This document shows positions 11,701 to 26,700 of a stretch of DNA of 64,000 nt, one piece after another; position 1 is the stretch's first letter; every line of letters begins with the position of its first letter. Below the pieces are notes generated by a model. That model had not been told where the DNA came from and searched no databases. It saw only the letters and a list, made by a program, of their open reading frames with translations. The position numbers were made by a program, and so were the translations under genes. The DNA is from Bettongia penicillata ogilbyi (Eukaryota > Chordata > Mammalia > Diprotodontia > Potoroidae): positions 2,021,574 through 2,085,573 of the forward strand of contig JAJHZJ010000577.1 in assembly GCA_023548195.1 (NCBI GenBank), read 5' to 3'.

Positions 11701-14700
11701 TATTGATAAAAAAGCAGCAATATATCCTTATGCTAAATACTTTTGAATGCTTTCACCATATGGCAGGATAAAAATATCTTCAGCTTAAAACCCTCAGGAA
11801 CAGGATTAGATTTTTAAAAAATATCTGATTTCTTGTAAGGATGGTAAGAATTTTAAATAATATTTCAATTAGAAGAATATATCAAGTTGTACCTCCCATC
11901 AAATAGAGGAATTACAGTATCACTGACAAATGCCCATTCAGCCTCTGTTTGAATACTTCCAACATTTCGGAACTCTCCATCATGAAGCATTTCTGCTGTT
12001 GGACAGATATAACTTTTAGAAAAATTCCTTTTTTCTGTTGAGCCCAAAATACCTTGCCTCTCGTTTACTTCCATCTTCTCTAGTTAAGCAGAAAAGTTCT
12101 CAGTTCTGCACGTGAAAGACCCTAAAATATTTGAAAAAACTGATTATGTAAATCTCTCTTTAAAATTATCTCCTCTAGATTAAACATTCCCAGTTCCTTC
12201 AGCCAGTATCTTCTTCATTTGATATGATCTCTCTGATTTCAACCTCTGTCTCTCTCGTCTGAACTCATTTGAGTACACTTGTGTCCTTCTAAAAATGGGT
12301 CAGAATTTTCAGCCTATTCTTACCTGTGCAGAGTCTGTGATCTGGTCAGACCACTACTTTCACTAGTCACAAATATTTTACCAAAGGACAAAATGAAGTC
12401 TTTTTCACAAGATTTTATTTTATTTTTAAAAAGTTTTTATTGATGTTTCGATTTTTTTATGCCACCACAATTTCCCTCAGTATCCTTCTTTCTCCTCCCA
12501 GAGAGCCAGCCCCTATAAAAAATAGCATTTTAAAAACAAAACAAAAAATTAAAAATAAAAAGAAGATAAATCAATATATTAGAAATTTTTTAAATGCAAT
12601 GTGCAATATATAGATCATGGTGTGGAAGTCCTCTTATTCTTTCATCCCTGCCTTTTCATTTCTCTTGATAGTCTAGCTCTTTAATTTTTAAATATTAATT
12701 TTCTTATTCTATCAAATTTATGAAAAATATCTCTGATATTATTGATATAGACAAAATATAGATTAAATTAGGTAGTACTGAGTAAAGAAGAACATTTTTT
12801 TTTATATTTGAGATTGCTTGCATTGTAACATGAATCTTAGTGCTTGAAGCCAATCAGGTTTTTAAACAGATAAATATTCTCTTTGTAATCTTGTTCATAT
12901 GGTTATAGCATAAACTTAAGAAATCAGTGGAGAAAATATTAATAATGCAGGTTAAAAGGAAAAGTTGTCATATGCAATCATAAGCAGATTGTAAAATATT
13001 TAAGAGCACACTATGCTATAGAGTATGGGGCTACTAGACCAACTAATACCCACACCCACAAGTTGGGTAGCCAAAACACTGCTTAGCTTTCTTCAAGTTT
13101 AGAAGAATAATTTTGAACGATTGGGGGGTACTTTAGTACTACCACTGAAAAGTTCTATCAGCTGCCTCATATCCACTGACCAATTAGCTTTTACAGAGCA
13201 ACATCTACTGCAAAAGTAAAGAAAGAATTACAAAACAAAAACAATAAAGCAAAAACAAAATAAAAAACAACCCAATACTCTCCTACTCTCAATCAAGGCA
13301 TGCCGTTTCACTACAGTCAATAGAAAGAGTAGATTTAATATATGGTTATTACCATATATTCCCTCCCAGCAAAATTTATTTTTGGATTTAGCATCCTGAT
13401 GATTTAACTGTTTCCTTTGCTTGTTGGACCTCATGTCTTGGCTTCTGGACTGAATTACTGCTGGGTTGGATTAAGTATTTTGCTTCTCAGATCTGCTTCC
13501 TCCTTAGACTTGGCTGTTGTGGCTACTGGCAGACTCCGCTATGAACTCTACTTTCAGGAGCTCTAGTGACTCTTTGGACTTTTCAAAATGCAGAAGGCCA
13601 TAACAGGATCTTTTCTATTTCTAATGCTCAGTGATTTAAGATCAGGAAAGACCTAATCAATCAATAAACATTATTAAGTTCCTACTATATACTAAGAACT
13701 GTACTAAGTGCTGATGATACAAAAAAACTCGCATAAATTATCTGGATTTTTATATATTACTAACAAAGCCTAACAGCAAGAGGTAGAGAAATACCATTTA
13801 AAGTTACTGTAGACATTTTTTTGAGAGTCTACCTGCAAGACAAATCCAGGAATTATGTGAACACAATTACAAAATCCTTTTCACATAAATATATTTAGAT
13901 CTAAATAATTGGAAAAACAGCAGTTGCTCATGGATAGACTGAGCTAATATAATAAAAATGGCAATTCTACCTAAATCAGTTTACACCAATTCAACTACCA
14001 AAAAATTATTTTATAGAGCAAGAAAAAAATAACAACAAAACTCATCTGGAAGAACAAAAGGTCCAGAATATCAAGAGAATTAATGAAAAGAACTGCAGGG
14101 AAGGGTGGCCTAGCCATACCAGATCTCAAATTGTATTACAAAGAAATAATCACCAAAACTACTTGATACTGGCTAAGAAACACAGTGGTGGATCAGTGGA
14201 ATATGTTAGGTACATAACACACAGTAGACAATGACTACAGTAATCTATTATTTGATAAATCCAAAGACTCCAGTTTCTGGGATAAGAAATCACTATTTAA
14301 GAAAAACTGCTGGAAAAACTGGAAAGGACTATGGCAGAAACTAGGCACAGACCAACATCTTACACTGTGTACCAAGATAAAGTCAAAATAGTTACACAAT
14401 TTAGATATAAAGGCTGATACTATAAGCAACCTAGGAGAGCAAGGAATAGTTTACCTGTGAGATTATGGAGAATGGGAGAATTTGTGACCAAAGAAGAGAT
14501 AGAGAACATTATGATGCAAAATGGATCATTTGGATTGCATTAAATTGAAAAGGTTTTGCACAACAAAGCCAATACCAGCAAGATTAGAAGGGAAGTGGAA
14601 AGCTGGAAAATAATTTTTATACTCAGCATCACTAATAAAGGCCTCATTTCTAAAATATATAGAGAACTAAGTCAAATTTGTAAAAATACAAATCATTCCT

Positions 14701-17700
14701 CAATTGATAAATGGTCAAAGGACATAAACAGGCAGTTTTCAAAGAAATTAAATCTATCTATAGTCAAATAAAAATGCATTTAGATCACTATTGATTAGAG
14801 AAAAGAAAATCAAAACAACTCTGAGGTACCACATCACACCTATTATATTGGCTAACATGACAAAACAGGAAAATGAAAAACGTTAGAGAAAATGTGGGAA
14901 AATTAGAACACTAAAGAACTGTTGGTGGAATTGTGAACTGATCCAACCATTTTGGAGAGCAATTTGGAACTATGGCCAAAGGGCTATAAAATTGTGCATA
15001 CCTTTTGATCCAGCAATACCACTTCTAGGTCTGTATCCCAAAGAGATCATACAAATGCGAAAAGGGTTCACATGTACAAAAATACTGATAGCAGCTCTTT
15101 TTGTGGTGGCAAAGAATTGGAAATTGAGGGTATACCCATCAACTGGGGAATGACTCAACAAGTCGTGGTATGTGAATATAATGGAACACTATTGTGCTAT
15201 AAGAAATGATGAGCAAGCAGACTTAAGAAAAACCTAGAAAGACTTACATGAACTGATGCTGAGTGAGGTGAGCAAAATGAGAATATTATACCTAGTAACA
15301 GCAACACTGTGTGATGACTAACTTTGATAAACTTAGTAATGCAAAGATCTAAGGCAACTCCCAGACTCATGGTGGAAAATACTATCCCCATCCAGAAAAA
15401 TAACTGTGGAGTCTAAAGGCAGATTGAAACATACTACTTGTTCTCCCTCTCTCTCTTATTTCTTCTTTCTCGTGGTTTCTCCCATTTGTTCTAATTCTTC
15501 TTTACAACATGACTAATGTTTTCACATGTTTCATGTATGTTTAATATGAAATGTATATAGAAGGCCTATATCAGATTGCATACCATCTTGGGGTGGGGGG
15601 GAACTGAGGGGGGTAGAAAAAATTGGAATTCAAAATCTTGTGAAAATGAATGTTGAAAACTAAAAATAAATAAATTAATATTTTTTAAAAAGAAAGATAT
15701 ATATTTCATCTCAAACTCACTAAACATTTTTGACTACTTTGATACAAAGTAAAACTTTTAATAGTTCTCTGTCATTTAACCATAATTGCTATTTATTTCT
15801 ATGTCATAGCATCACATCTCTTTCCCTCCATTGACATAGCCACCACCCTCATTACTGCTCTCTTGAATTATTGTAATTACTTGTAATTAATCGTACTACT
15901 TCCCTCTTTAATCCATTTTCGATATGCTGCCAAAATAATTTTCCCAAGTCGCAGTCCTGAATATTTCACTCCTTTGCTCAAAAACATTAAGATACTTCTT
16001 GCCTCTAGAATGAAATAAAAACTCAATCTAATGTTTAAAGACCCTCTACAACATGGTTCTTCCTTTCCAACTGATTTTATATTGCTTCAGGCACTCTACA
16101 TTCCATGCAGACAAGTTAACTTTTCATTTGCACTTGTGAGTGAGCATACAGATCCATGCTACCCATCTTATTTTCAGTGAACTCCCTTCTCATTTCTAAT
16201 TTTGTATTTCTCTTCATATGTCACAGTCCCTTCCCCCATATCCAATAGGTCCTTATGATCTTTGCAACATCTTTTATATATACACACCATCTTCTTTTTT
16301 TTTTCACTTTGATACAGGCCCTAATCACTTCACACTGGCCTACTGCAATAGCCTGCTGATTGATCTGCCTGCCTCAACTTTTCCCCCACTCTAATCCATC
16401 CTACATGGCTTCCTTGCTGTTTTTTAAATAAAATACTCCGTTTATTGGGTTTAGACAATTTTTTCCATTAGTCTGGAATATCTAGAATACTCTCTTTCCT
16501 CATCTCTATCTACCAGTTTCCTTTAAGTCTCAATCAAAATTCTTTCTTAGGGATGACTTTTTTCCCCAACCCCTATTAACTCTAATGCCTTTCCTCTTCT
16601 AATTATTTCCTAGTTAACCTATACATAAGCTTGTTTGTGCATAATTGTTTGCTTGTTGTATCCTCCATCAGATTCTGAGCTTCTTAAGAACAAGAACTGT
16701 TTTTTGCTTTTTTTTTTTTTGTAAACCCAGCATTCAGAAGAGTGCCAAGTATATACTAGGTGCTTCATAAATGTTAATAAATAATAAATGCCCTAAAATA
16801 AGAGAGTTTTCCATGTAATTGTTGTCACTGAGGTTGATGAATTTCCATCCTTGCCTTAATCATTTTAGATCTATGAAGTTAAAAGCATATTAAAACACCA
16901 AAAACATTCAGAAACATTTCCTTTATGTTAAAATGACCTTTGCCACAAATGATATTTGGAATACTTCCTTGAGACAAAACAATTAATATGAGGAAATCTT
17001 TCTTCAAAATCAACACATAACATTGCAATAAACTCCATACTGTAGGGTGCATAGGCTTTTGTTTTCAACTAATCATTGTAGAGTCATACACATATAATCT
17101 TTGATTACCTGAAAATTTTTAGAATATTAAATGACCTCCGATGTTGTACACCCACCTTAAAAATTCTATGAAAATTAACTTCCTTATAGGGTAATTAACT
17201 CTCCTCAATAAAATAAAATCAATCATTCAACATTGCTGTGCTGTGAAAAGCAAGACTATTGATGACCTCAGCTTAGACTGAACCAGCAGAGGGAAGAAGG
17301 CCATTTTGGAGAGTACCTACTGTGAGAGTGTAACAGCATTCGCAGGAGGGTCTGCTGTACAGGTTCTTAGATCTGTTTTTCTAAAAGGAAAGTGATTTTT
17401 GAGTGGTCAGTAAATCTAATCAAGAACATAGATCACTCACTTAGTTCAGGGAAAAAGTTAGCACCCTGAACTTCAGAGAAAATACAAGCAGAAATGACAA
17501 GCTGAAATTACAAACAGAAAGACCAACAGACAGGCTTCCAACTGTCTGATCACAGACAATACATACACTGTTAGAGAGAGAAGGATCAACATCTGGGCTT
17601 TCAAAGTGGACTGGGGGGATGGGAGTGGGGGGGTGGGGTCTTAACAACTACCCAGAGTCTCCTCTGGCCTAATCACATAAACACTCTTCCAAGGATTTGA

Positions 17701-20700
17701 GCTCCAAAGCAAAACCTCACCTCAGAGTATGTATGTATATGTGAGTGTGTGTGTATACACCCCTCATGACCTAGTACCTCATTAGAAATCAGCAAAAGGT
17801 GTGGGACTTCATATAAAACAAGCCTCCCCTAATCAAGCCTCTCTCTCAAGCCCCACCTGAAGCCTATCAATGGGCAGGGAAGATTTTAACTCCCATTACA
17901 GAGAGGAAAGAGAAAGCCTTAACATTTATTGCATTTTTAGGAGAAAATGACATCAAATAGTAGACAAATAACATTGCTGTCAGCCTGGGAGGTCTGGCAG
18001 CAAGTAGATATGTACCCAGGGGCTGCTGTTTGGGGGCAGAGCTTCAGTTTCAAGAAATACTGATTAGATACCAGGGCAGGCACTTGATAACAAAGGAACA
18101 GAAGGACCATTATAATTGTAATGATAATTATAACAGTAATTATAGCTAGAATGTAAATATTACTTTAAAGTTTGCAAAGTGCTTTTCACATCGGATTTCA
18201 CTTGATCCTTAGAACTTGATAGGTAAAGAATATTATTATCTCTGTTTTACAGATGAGAGAACAGCCTGGGAAAGGTTAACCTACCTAGGGTCACACAGCT
18301 AATTAAATGTCTTGAGGTAGAATTTGAACTCCAAGGCCAGTGCTATATCTGCAAAGATAGTAATTGCAAATGTGTTTGTCCTTCGTTATGGAAGAGGACA
18401 ATGACATCAAGATGAAGACATTACTTGCAGTTGACTTTGATTTGAGTGAGGGAGGGCTGGGCAAGGTCAACAACCTCACTTTCTTCTCCTGAGCCATCTG
18501 GGTCCAGTGGCCAGATATTCATCAGGATGGCTGGAGATAACTCACAAGACAATGTGAGACCCTGGCCCTTTCAGGCTAAGGTCCTATAGCATTCTCACCT
18601 TGAGTGAGATACACCCATTCAACAGATAGGCTTCTTGAAGTAGTAGCTCAAGGGATGGCCCCTTTAATTAAAAAAAAAAAAATCCACCTGGGAAGAAGAC
18701 CTTCAGGGTTCCTGGGTAAAAGAGAAGCAATTGCTATTTAGTATTTAAATCCGCTCTGTGCTAGGTGGGTGGGGACTTGTCCAGTCTACAAACTCCAGAG
18801 TGAATTGGGTTTGAGGCTTGATTTTTGAGCAAGAAATGTAGCCAGTCAACCCAAAGGGAAAAATACAGCTTTTGGGGATGGAACACGAGGAAGAGGAGAA
18901 GGAAAGCTGCTACTCACTCACAGGTTGTGTTTGTCCTTCATTCCTGAAGAGGACCATGACATGAAGATGATGACATAACTTGTAGTTTACTCAAAATAGG
19001 CCTGAAAAAGCCAGGGTCGCACATCGTACCCTAGGCCTTCTCCAACAGCCATGATGAATATCAGGCCACTGATTCCAGATGGCTCAGGAGAAGATAATGA
19101 CAAATGAATTACAAATGGAGGGGGTGGGGCAGTTTGACAAAAATGAAGAAGGTCTGCTTTTACAATTGTAGTTCAAGATTACGGCAGGTTGGGCAGGAGG
19201 AATTCCTTGACCATGAACTAATTTTGAGGGACCTACACTTCAAGAGGTATTTAACTAAATCCAGCTGCACAGAGATAGATAGGCTAGTCATTATTCACCT
19301 ACTGTTTGGCAATAAACAATTCTTTGTGTCTTATCTTTCCTCATTTACAAAAAGGAGAACTGTGTCCTAAATGCTAGAATTACTTATCTATAGCTAACTC
19401 TCTTAGATTCATCATGGGAGCTCTTCTACTTCTATATTTATTACTTCATTCAGGAGACTTTAGCAACATTTCACAAATAAAACTGAAAAATGAGTTGCCA
19501 GGTGCAAGTAATTCATCCTAAAGTAGCCAACTTACTAGTGGTGAATTTATCTGTATTTAGTTTGATTCTCAGAAATCAAACTTTTTTTTTTTTTTTTTTT
19601 TACTGGAAGAGGACCTGAAGTTTGTCTAGGTTGGCAGAAGTAGCCAGAAATTAAGCTCTTGTGTAATAAATGACAAACTTTAATATTAGGTAACATTGCT
19701 CATTACCAATAGTTGGATTTATTTGAATCTTCCATTTTTTTTTTTTTACTGCAAACAACAAAGTGATGGCTTGACATAATGTAATTGACTTAAATTTTTT
19801 TTTAAGGTGTCTGAAACTAACTTTCAATGAAAAGCTCAGTTGTATAATCTAATCATTTTTGTTTATTTCAGGAGCTGTTGGACTTTAATATCATTTTGTT
19901 GCTTATTTTGGAGAGTGAGTGGAACAAACCCAGCTATGAATTCTAGGCCCAATATTGTGCTCTTCATGGCAGATGATCTTGGCATTGGAGATTTAGGTTG
20001 CTATGGTAATAACTCAATGAGGTAAACACAAGGCACTGTTTTCTATTCCTTTATAACACAACAAATAATACAAGCACTGAGTATTTTGTCTCTAATTAAG
20101 GTTTTCCTTCTTTTTATTTTTTTGATAATTCCTATAAACCAACACAGATGAGTAAAATTCAGCGGTCAGAGAGGCAGTCAGGCTAGACCTAGGCAATCTT
20201 AAGAATGAATGAAAGTGTCTCTGATGTCCCCTACTTTTACCATCTCCCATCCTTCCCTCATTATTTCTTCCCATGCTTTCTCCAGAATACTTCTACATCC
20301 CCTCACTCTCAGGATAGGGTTTATTAACATTTGCACTGGCATGAATTTAAATCACTTTTATTAATATCAGGAATATTTAAATTTTAGAACATTTTTCATC
20401 AAGGAAGAGTTTTACCCTGTGTTCATGTAGTGTCAGGCAGACTTGAATAGGTGAGAAAAATTTTTTTTTTTCCAGACACTTCTCATTACGCCTACAATCA
20501 CAACATGTAAGCAGCCACATACTTTGCCCTCATTAAGCACCTTGGTGCAATACCTAGAATACTGATAATGCAGTCATGGGGACTAATGGGAGTGGGTGAA
20601 GAGATCACGGACAATATTAAGGACACCTGTATTCTTTCATTTTATGTTGAGTAAGTTGCTGATTAGTACAGATAAATCATATGAAGTGGTTGCATGTATT

Positions 20701-23700
20701 AAAAGTCACTATTTATAGCTAAAATTATGTAAAATAAGAGAATTGGTCCCCCTCCAATCGGAAGGATGCAGTGCAAACTCTAATCATGTGACCACTTCGA
20801 AAGATTTATTATTCACATTAATTAGGACCTAGTTGTGTAGTGATACAGCTAAAACATGAGATATTACATTCATTGGGCACTACTTTGTATCCTCAATATT
20901 TCCTAGTTGTCTGAAAGGTTGGCAAAATGGGGGTAGTTTATTCTTGCAATATTTGGGTTAATTAGTTGGAAAGATAAAGGTAGCATATTGTAGTGAAGAG
21001 AGTTCTGGGTATGAAATTAGGAAGACTTAGATTCTAGCTACCCCTAGAATTAGAAGGAACCTCAGCATCCATCTATTCAAACCCATACCCCCAAATAATC
21101 CTCATTTGACAAATCTTGACCATTCTGCCCTCTGTTTGAAGACTGCTAAAGAAAAAGAACTTGCTACTTTCTAACATGAGCCCTTACATATAGTCATTTT
21201 TCCCAACATTAAGTCCAAACTTATATCTTCATAACTTACACTCATTGCTCCTGGTTCTAACCTTTGTGGTCAGTCAGAACAAGTGTAATCCCTTTTCCAT
21301 ACTAAGCCCTTCAAAAGTTTGAAGATTGCTATCATATCTCCTATGAGTCTTCTCATCTCTAGTTCTCCAACTGATCCTTGTGCAACATGTATTCAAGGCC
21401 CTTCAAAACCCTGGTTGCTCTCCTCTGAATATTTATCTTATATTGATGACCTCCATGACATGCGGTGCTGAGAACCAAGCAAAATACTCCAAATGTATTA
21501 TGCTAAGGACAGAAGGCAGTGAGTTTTCCTATTCTAATCTTTAGACTCTCTATCTCAAACTTGCAGAACAAAATCACCACTAGTTTTTTAGTTTCCTGTA
21601 TCACACTTTGGCCCCTAGATCTTTTTGAAACACATTTCTAACTCACCATTTTCCCCATCCTGTGCTTTCAAATTCAGTTTTTTGCAGCCATGGAAGATTT
21701 TGCATTTAATTCTATTATTAAAATTCATTTTCTTTGATTTATTCTAATATTGAATCTATAATCCTTCTCAGCTTTGATAAACACACCATTTATGCCTTTA
21801 TCCAAGTCTTTGATGAAAAGATTAAATAGCACAATTGAAGAGTAAAGGGAAAACAAAAACATTTATTAAGCTCCTACTATGTGAAAGGCACTCTGCTAAG
21901 AACCTTACAAATACTATCTCATTTAATTCTCTTAATAACTTTGAGGGGTGATGGTGGCTATTATTATCTCCATTTTATAACTGAAGAAACAGAGGCAGAA
22001 AGAGGTTAAATGACTTGCTTAGGGTAGCATAGCTAGTAAGTGTACAAGGTTGGATTTGAACTCAGGTCTTCTTAGCCCCAGGTCTAGAGCTCTGTACACT
22101 AGTGGTTTCACATAACTGCTTCCTTGGTGTTATCAAAGGACCAAACATAGATTTCTGGGGTACTCCACTGGAGACTTCCTCCAAATTAATATTAAACTAT
22201 AACAATATTACTATTTCAAAATGCACCTAATAGAACTATTGCCTAACTCACATTTATCCACCCCCTTTCCACACACAAATAGTGTAGGCTACCTTATCAA
22301 GCTTTTTTATTTTTTAATCTAGATAAACTAGGTCTACCACATTCTCCTGATCTATCAGTTTAGGAACTAATAAGGTTAGTCTGCAATGACTTTGCCTTGA
22401 TGAAACCATGATGTCTCTATGTTCATGATGTCTTTTCTAGATGTTTAGAACCCTCTCTTTAATAATTCTAGAATTTTTCCAGGAATGAAAGTTTACTGAC
22501 CTATAGTTTAGAGATTCCTTTTCTTCTCCTCTTTTTTCTCTTCTCCTCTCTTCCCCTCCCCTTTCCTCTCTTCTCTGTTTTGAATATTGAAACATTTGCA
22601 TTTTTCCACTGCTGTGATACCTCTTCAGTTTCCATGGTCTTTCAAACATTGCTGACTGGATCTGAAAATCATATCCTATCCTTCTTCAAGGGTGTAATTG
22701 ATCTGGAGTATGTGGTTTGCATTTATCGTGGGCAGCTTGATGCTCTCTTATCATTTATTTTGAATATCAACCTCCTGTTAGTTGCTATGGTTGTAATTTT
22801 TTATCAAGGACTTCTTTTATTTTTTAATTATTAAGCATTTATATTTTTTCTTCCATCTCCCCTTCATTCCCCTTCCCTAATTGAAAAATAGAAAACTATC
22901 ATAACATATAAGCATAATCAAACAAAACAAGTTTTAACATTGACCATGTCCAAAATTGTGTGTCTCATTTGGCATATTATTACTTCGCTTCTCTGTAAGG
23001 AAATATGGATTAGTCTTCATTATCAGTTTTTTGCAAGGTTGATCACTGCATTGATCAGAGTTCTTATGTCTGTCAAAATTGCTACTTTTTGCAATATTTA
23101 TATTATAATTGTTCTTGTGATTTTGCTCATTTCACCGCATATCAATTCATATGTCTTCTTAAATTTCTCTGAAACTATCATTCATCATTTCTTTACAGTG
23201 CAATAGTGTTCCATTTTATTCATATGCCGTAACATTTTCAGTCATTCCCTTATTGCCACTACAAAAAGAACTGCTATAAATATTTTTTTTAACACATGGG
23301 ATGTTTTCATCTTTCTTTTATCTCTTTGGACAATGGTCAAAGAAAATATACAGCTTAGTAACTATGAAGTCATAATGCCAAATTGCTTTCCAGACTAATT
23401 GACAACTCCATCAACAATAACTTGATATGATTCTTTTCTTGAAGCCCCTCCAGTGACATTGAGATCTTAATGTCTTAAGATATGCTGTAAGATCTGAGTA
23501 TTTTTATGCTTTGACCATTTACCACTTAGGAAATGTTTCTTATTCTAATTAATTTGAACCAACTGCCTATACATCATAAAATTGAGATCCCTATCAGAGA
23601 AACTTGTTGCAATTTTTTAAAAGGTTAATTTAATTGCATCTCTTCTAATCATAACTGCACTCAATTTGTTTATGCAAAAGCTTTTAAAATTATGAAATCA

Positions 23701-26700
23701 AAATATTTGAAGAATTGGACAACTCTACCTTCCCTATATTGCAAGTTATTAATGTCTCATCTATTCAGAACAATGGTAATATGTCTTCTTTGGTCCCTCC
23801 CAGAATAGTTTAAAAAATAAACACATTTTTTTCCCTAGCTTTTCTTATCAGACTCATTCTTGTTCTGAACCTGAGTATTCCTGAAACTGCTGTGATTGAT
23901 CTGTTGTCAGAATTAATTATTAGTTACCTATTCTTTATATTATCTCTTTATATATCTTTAACAAATATCTAAGTTGGTTGATGTTATATATTTTTTTAAA
24001 GAATCTAGGTTGATAGATGTTTTCTGTATATTCATATTTGTCTCTCCAGACAATTCCTGTTTTCTCTTCTCATTGGAATTACAGTATTTCTTTTTGAGTA
24101 TTCAGAATAGAATATCCAAGAGTTCTCCATCATTCTGTTTTGCCTTCCTCTGTAAAATTGAGTCCATGACATCTTATATGTCCTTCCTCTGAATCCTTTG
24201 AAATCTATTTCATCCATACTATGATGTATGTCTGGTTTTCCTTTCCTCTTCTATCCCATACTCTGGAAGGGGGTATTTATCTCTAACCCATACCTTATCC
24301 TCCCAATAAAATTTCCATCATTTCTACCACAACAGCTATTTCTTCCCTGTTATTGAAGATTAGATCCAGAAGGGAATTTCTCCTTTTTTGTTTCCTCCAA
24401 TTTTTAAAGAATGAAGTTATGATTAATTCAAGTAAACAAGTTATTAATTGCTTTTTTTTTCAGGAAGGAAACACCAGAAAGATACTTGTATAATTTAAAT
24501 TTCCTCAACATGGCTATATCAGATTATGATCTCGTTCTTGAACTTATTTAGTTTCTTTTTCCGTTCAAGTGTATATTGTAGTATTCTTTTGAAATTCTTG
24601 CATGTGTTAGTTACCACTCACTCTTTATGGGCTTGCTAACTTGCCTCAATTTGTCTTCATATAGGAAAGTCTAGGTTCCTAGAAAAGACCATTATCACAC
24701 AACTGCAACTCAAGTTATGACAGGAATGTAGAGAGCTCTATTCTCCCAATTTGCCACAGATGGTCAGGAACGCTCATCGTTGCTTTCTATTTCCTCAAAA
24801 TCAAACAATCATAATGACCACACTGTTAACTCCTAAACATAAAACATTTACCTACAAACAACAATAATAATCCAAAAATCAAAATCATTCAATATAAGGC
24901 AAATGCATGAATAATTAATACTTCATTTGCCACACAAAAATGTGAGCTATACTTTCCCTCCAATGCACACAGTATCAATAGGGAATATATTTACAGAATC
25001 CTAGCAGAGAGAAGGGGCCAGTTAGTTTGCTCAGTGAATAGAGCACTGGACCTGGCATCGGGAACACCTGAGTTCGAATTTGACCTCAAACATGTCCTTG
25101 CTGTGCGACCATGTGCAAATTGCTTAACCTGTTTACCTTAATCCACCGGTGAAGGAAATAGCAAAATGTTCCATTATCTTTGTGAAGAAAATCCTGTAAA
25201 CATTATGATTGCGAAGAGCCAGGAACAACTAAACAAAATGACAAGCAGAGAGACACGTTAGTCAAGATGATCCATGTAGTTAGACAACTCATAATTGTGA
25301 AGTCCAGGTTTTTAAGTCCTTGGCTCCTCAGTGAAAAACCTGTACCACACAAAGTCATTTCTCTGCTACAATTTCCCTTCTGATCCTCATGAATCTTCTT
25401 CTGAGAAAATCTGATCCTGTTCGGCATAAGGCGATCCTTTAAATCATAACCATTTTTGAAGACTACTGAGAAACAGTTTCATAAATAATTTCATTAAACC
25501 AGCAATTGTAAAGCCAGCTCCTTAGTCTGATTCTCTAAGCAATGAAGATGAGCTGAAATAGCTCTTTACTCAACAGGATGCTGACTGGTCTAATCAATTT
25601 CACCTTATACATACATAAAACAGATGCATCTGTCTCCCTGTAGTGCCAGAGCGATAGTCACAATGCCTACGGCAGCCGTGTATATCCTATTGCAATTTTG
25701 AATCACAAAATACCACAGACTCTCCACAAGGAAGACAGAATCAAAACATCTATTCAGACACCACAAAGCCAAATCCATCATTGTAACAAAAATCTATACA
25801 CAATAACAATGCAGAGAACAACACCGTTCCCATGCCTTCCTCCTACTAGGTTTGCCAAAAACCAGCTCCATTAAACAAAATCACAAACAAGCTCTTTCAT
25901 ACTGGCCAGTTGCCTGCTTGCCTGTGTCCTTCCTAGCTCTGACTAGACTCTGCTTTAAGCCTCTCCCTGCTTTGCCCCTTCAGCAAAATCCTCCCATCAC
26001 GGGATCCGTGTGACTCAGACTTCCATGTGACCCAGGCAGGTTTTGTGGGTCTATTAATGAATGGAAAAGATCTCCCCATTTAAATTACCATTACATTCCC
26101 CCACCTCCACCATACTTTTCTTTCTATACTTTTCTGAGGGGAAATCAGAGAGAAACAAGCCATTTCTGAGAAGTTTTGTCTCTTTATCCTTAATTCATCC
26201 TTTAGATAGTGTTGAATGACAGTAGAGGAAACTATAGCAGTTTATCTCTCCTTTAGTCAAAAGGCTCCATTGGCCTTTCTCCCAGCTAATTTACAACTTG
26301 ATGGCTAAATTTTGGTCAGCAACATCCCTAGAACTATACCTGAAACCTTTCCGCCAACTGGATAATTCCGCTATCATTTTCTCTCTCATTTCCTGCTGCC
26401 TTCCTGACTGCCTCTCTTCCTTCTCCTGCTGGGTTCTTCAACACTTTTAAAAAAAAATCAATTTATTTTTAATTTTCAACATTCACTTCCATAAGATTTT
26501 GAGTTCCAAATTTTCTCCCCATCTCTCCCTTCCCTCGACAAGAGGTATGCATTTTAATTACCACTTCCCCCAATATTCCCTTTCTATTCTGCCCCCCACC
26601 CCTTTTATTCCCCTCATCTCTATTTTCTTGTAGGGTAAGATAGATTTCTATACCCCGTTGCCTGTATGTCTTATTTCTCAGTTGCATGTAAAAACAATTT

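Larger units (their letters stand above)
21045..22800 (-). mobile_element. CR1/L3-like LINE, long antisense copy split by a MIR
   Basis: Successive blocks match the antisense CR1/L3 3' half in order: 'cattgctcctggttctaacc', 'gaagattgctatcatatctc', GTTGCTCTCCTCTGAATA, GATGAAAAGATTAAATAGCAC, then after the MIR 'tttctggggtactccactgg' and 'ctaccttatcaagctttttt', and TGACCTATAGTTTAGAGATTCC. Several CR1 reverse-transcriptase-region landmarks are recognisable despite high divergence. A CT-rich simple repeat at 22518-22575 interrupts it. Confidence 0.75.
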
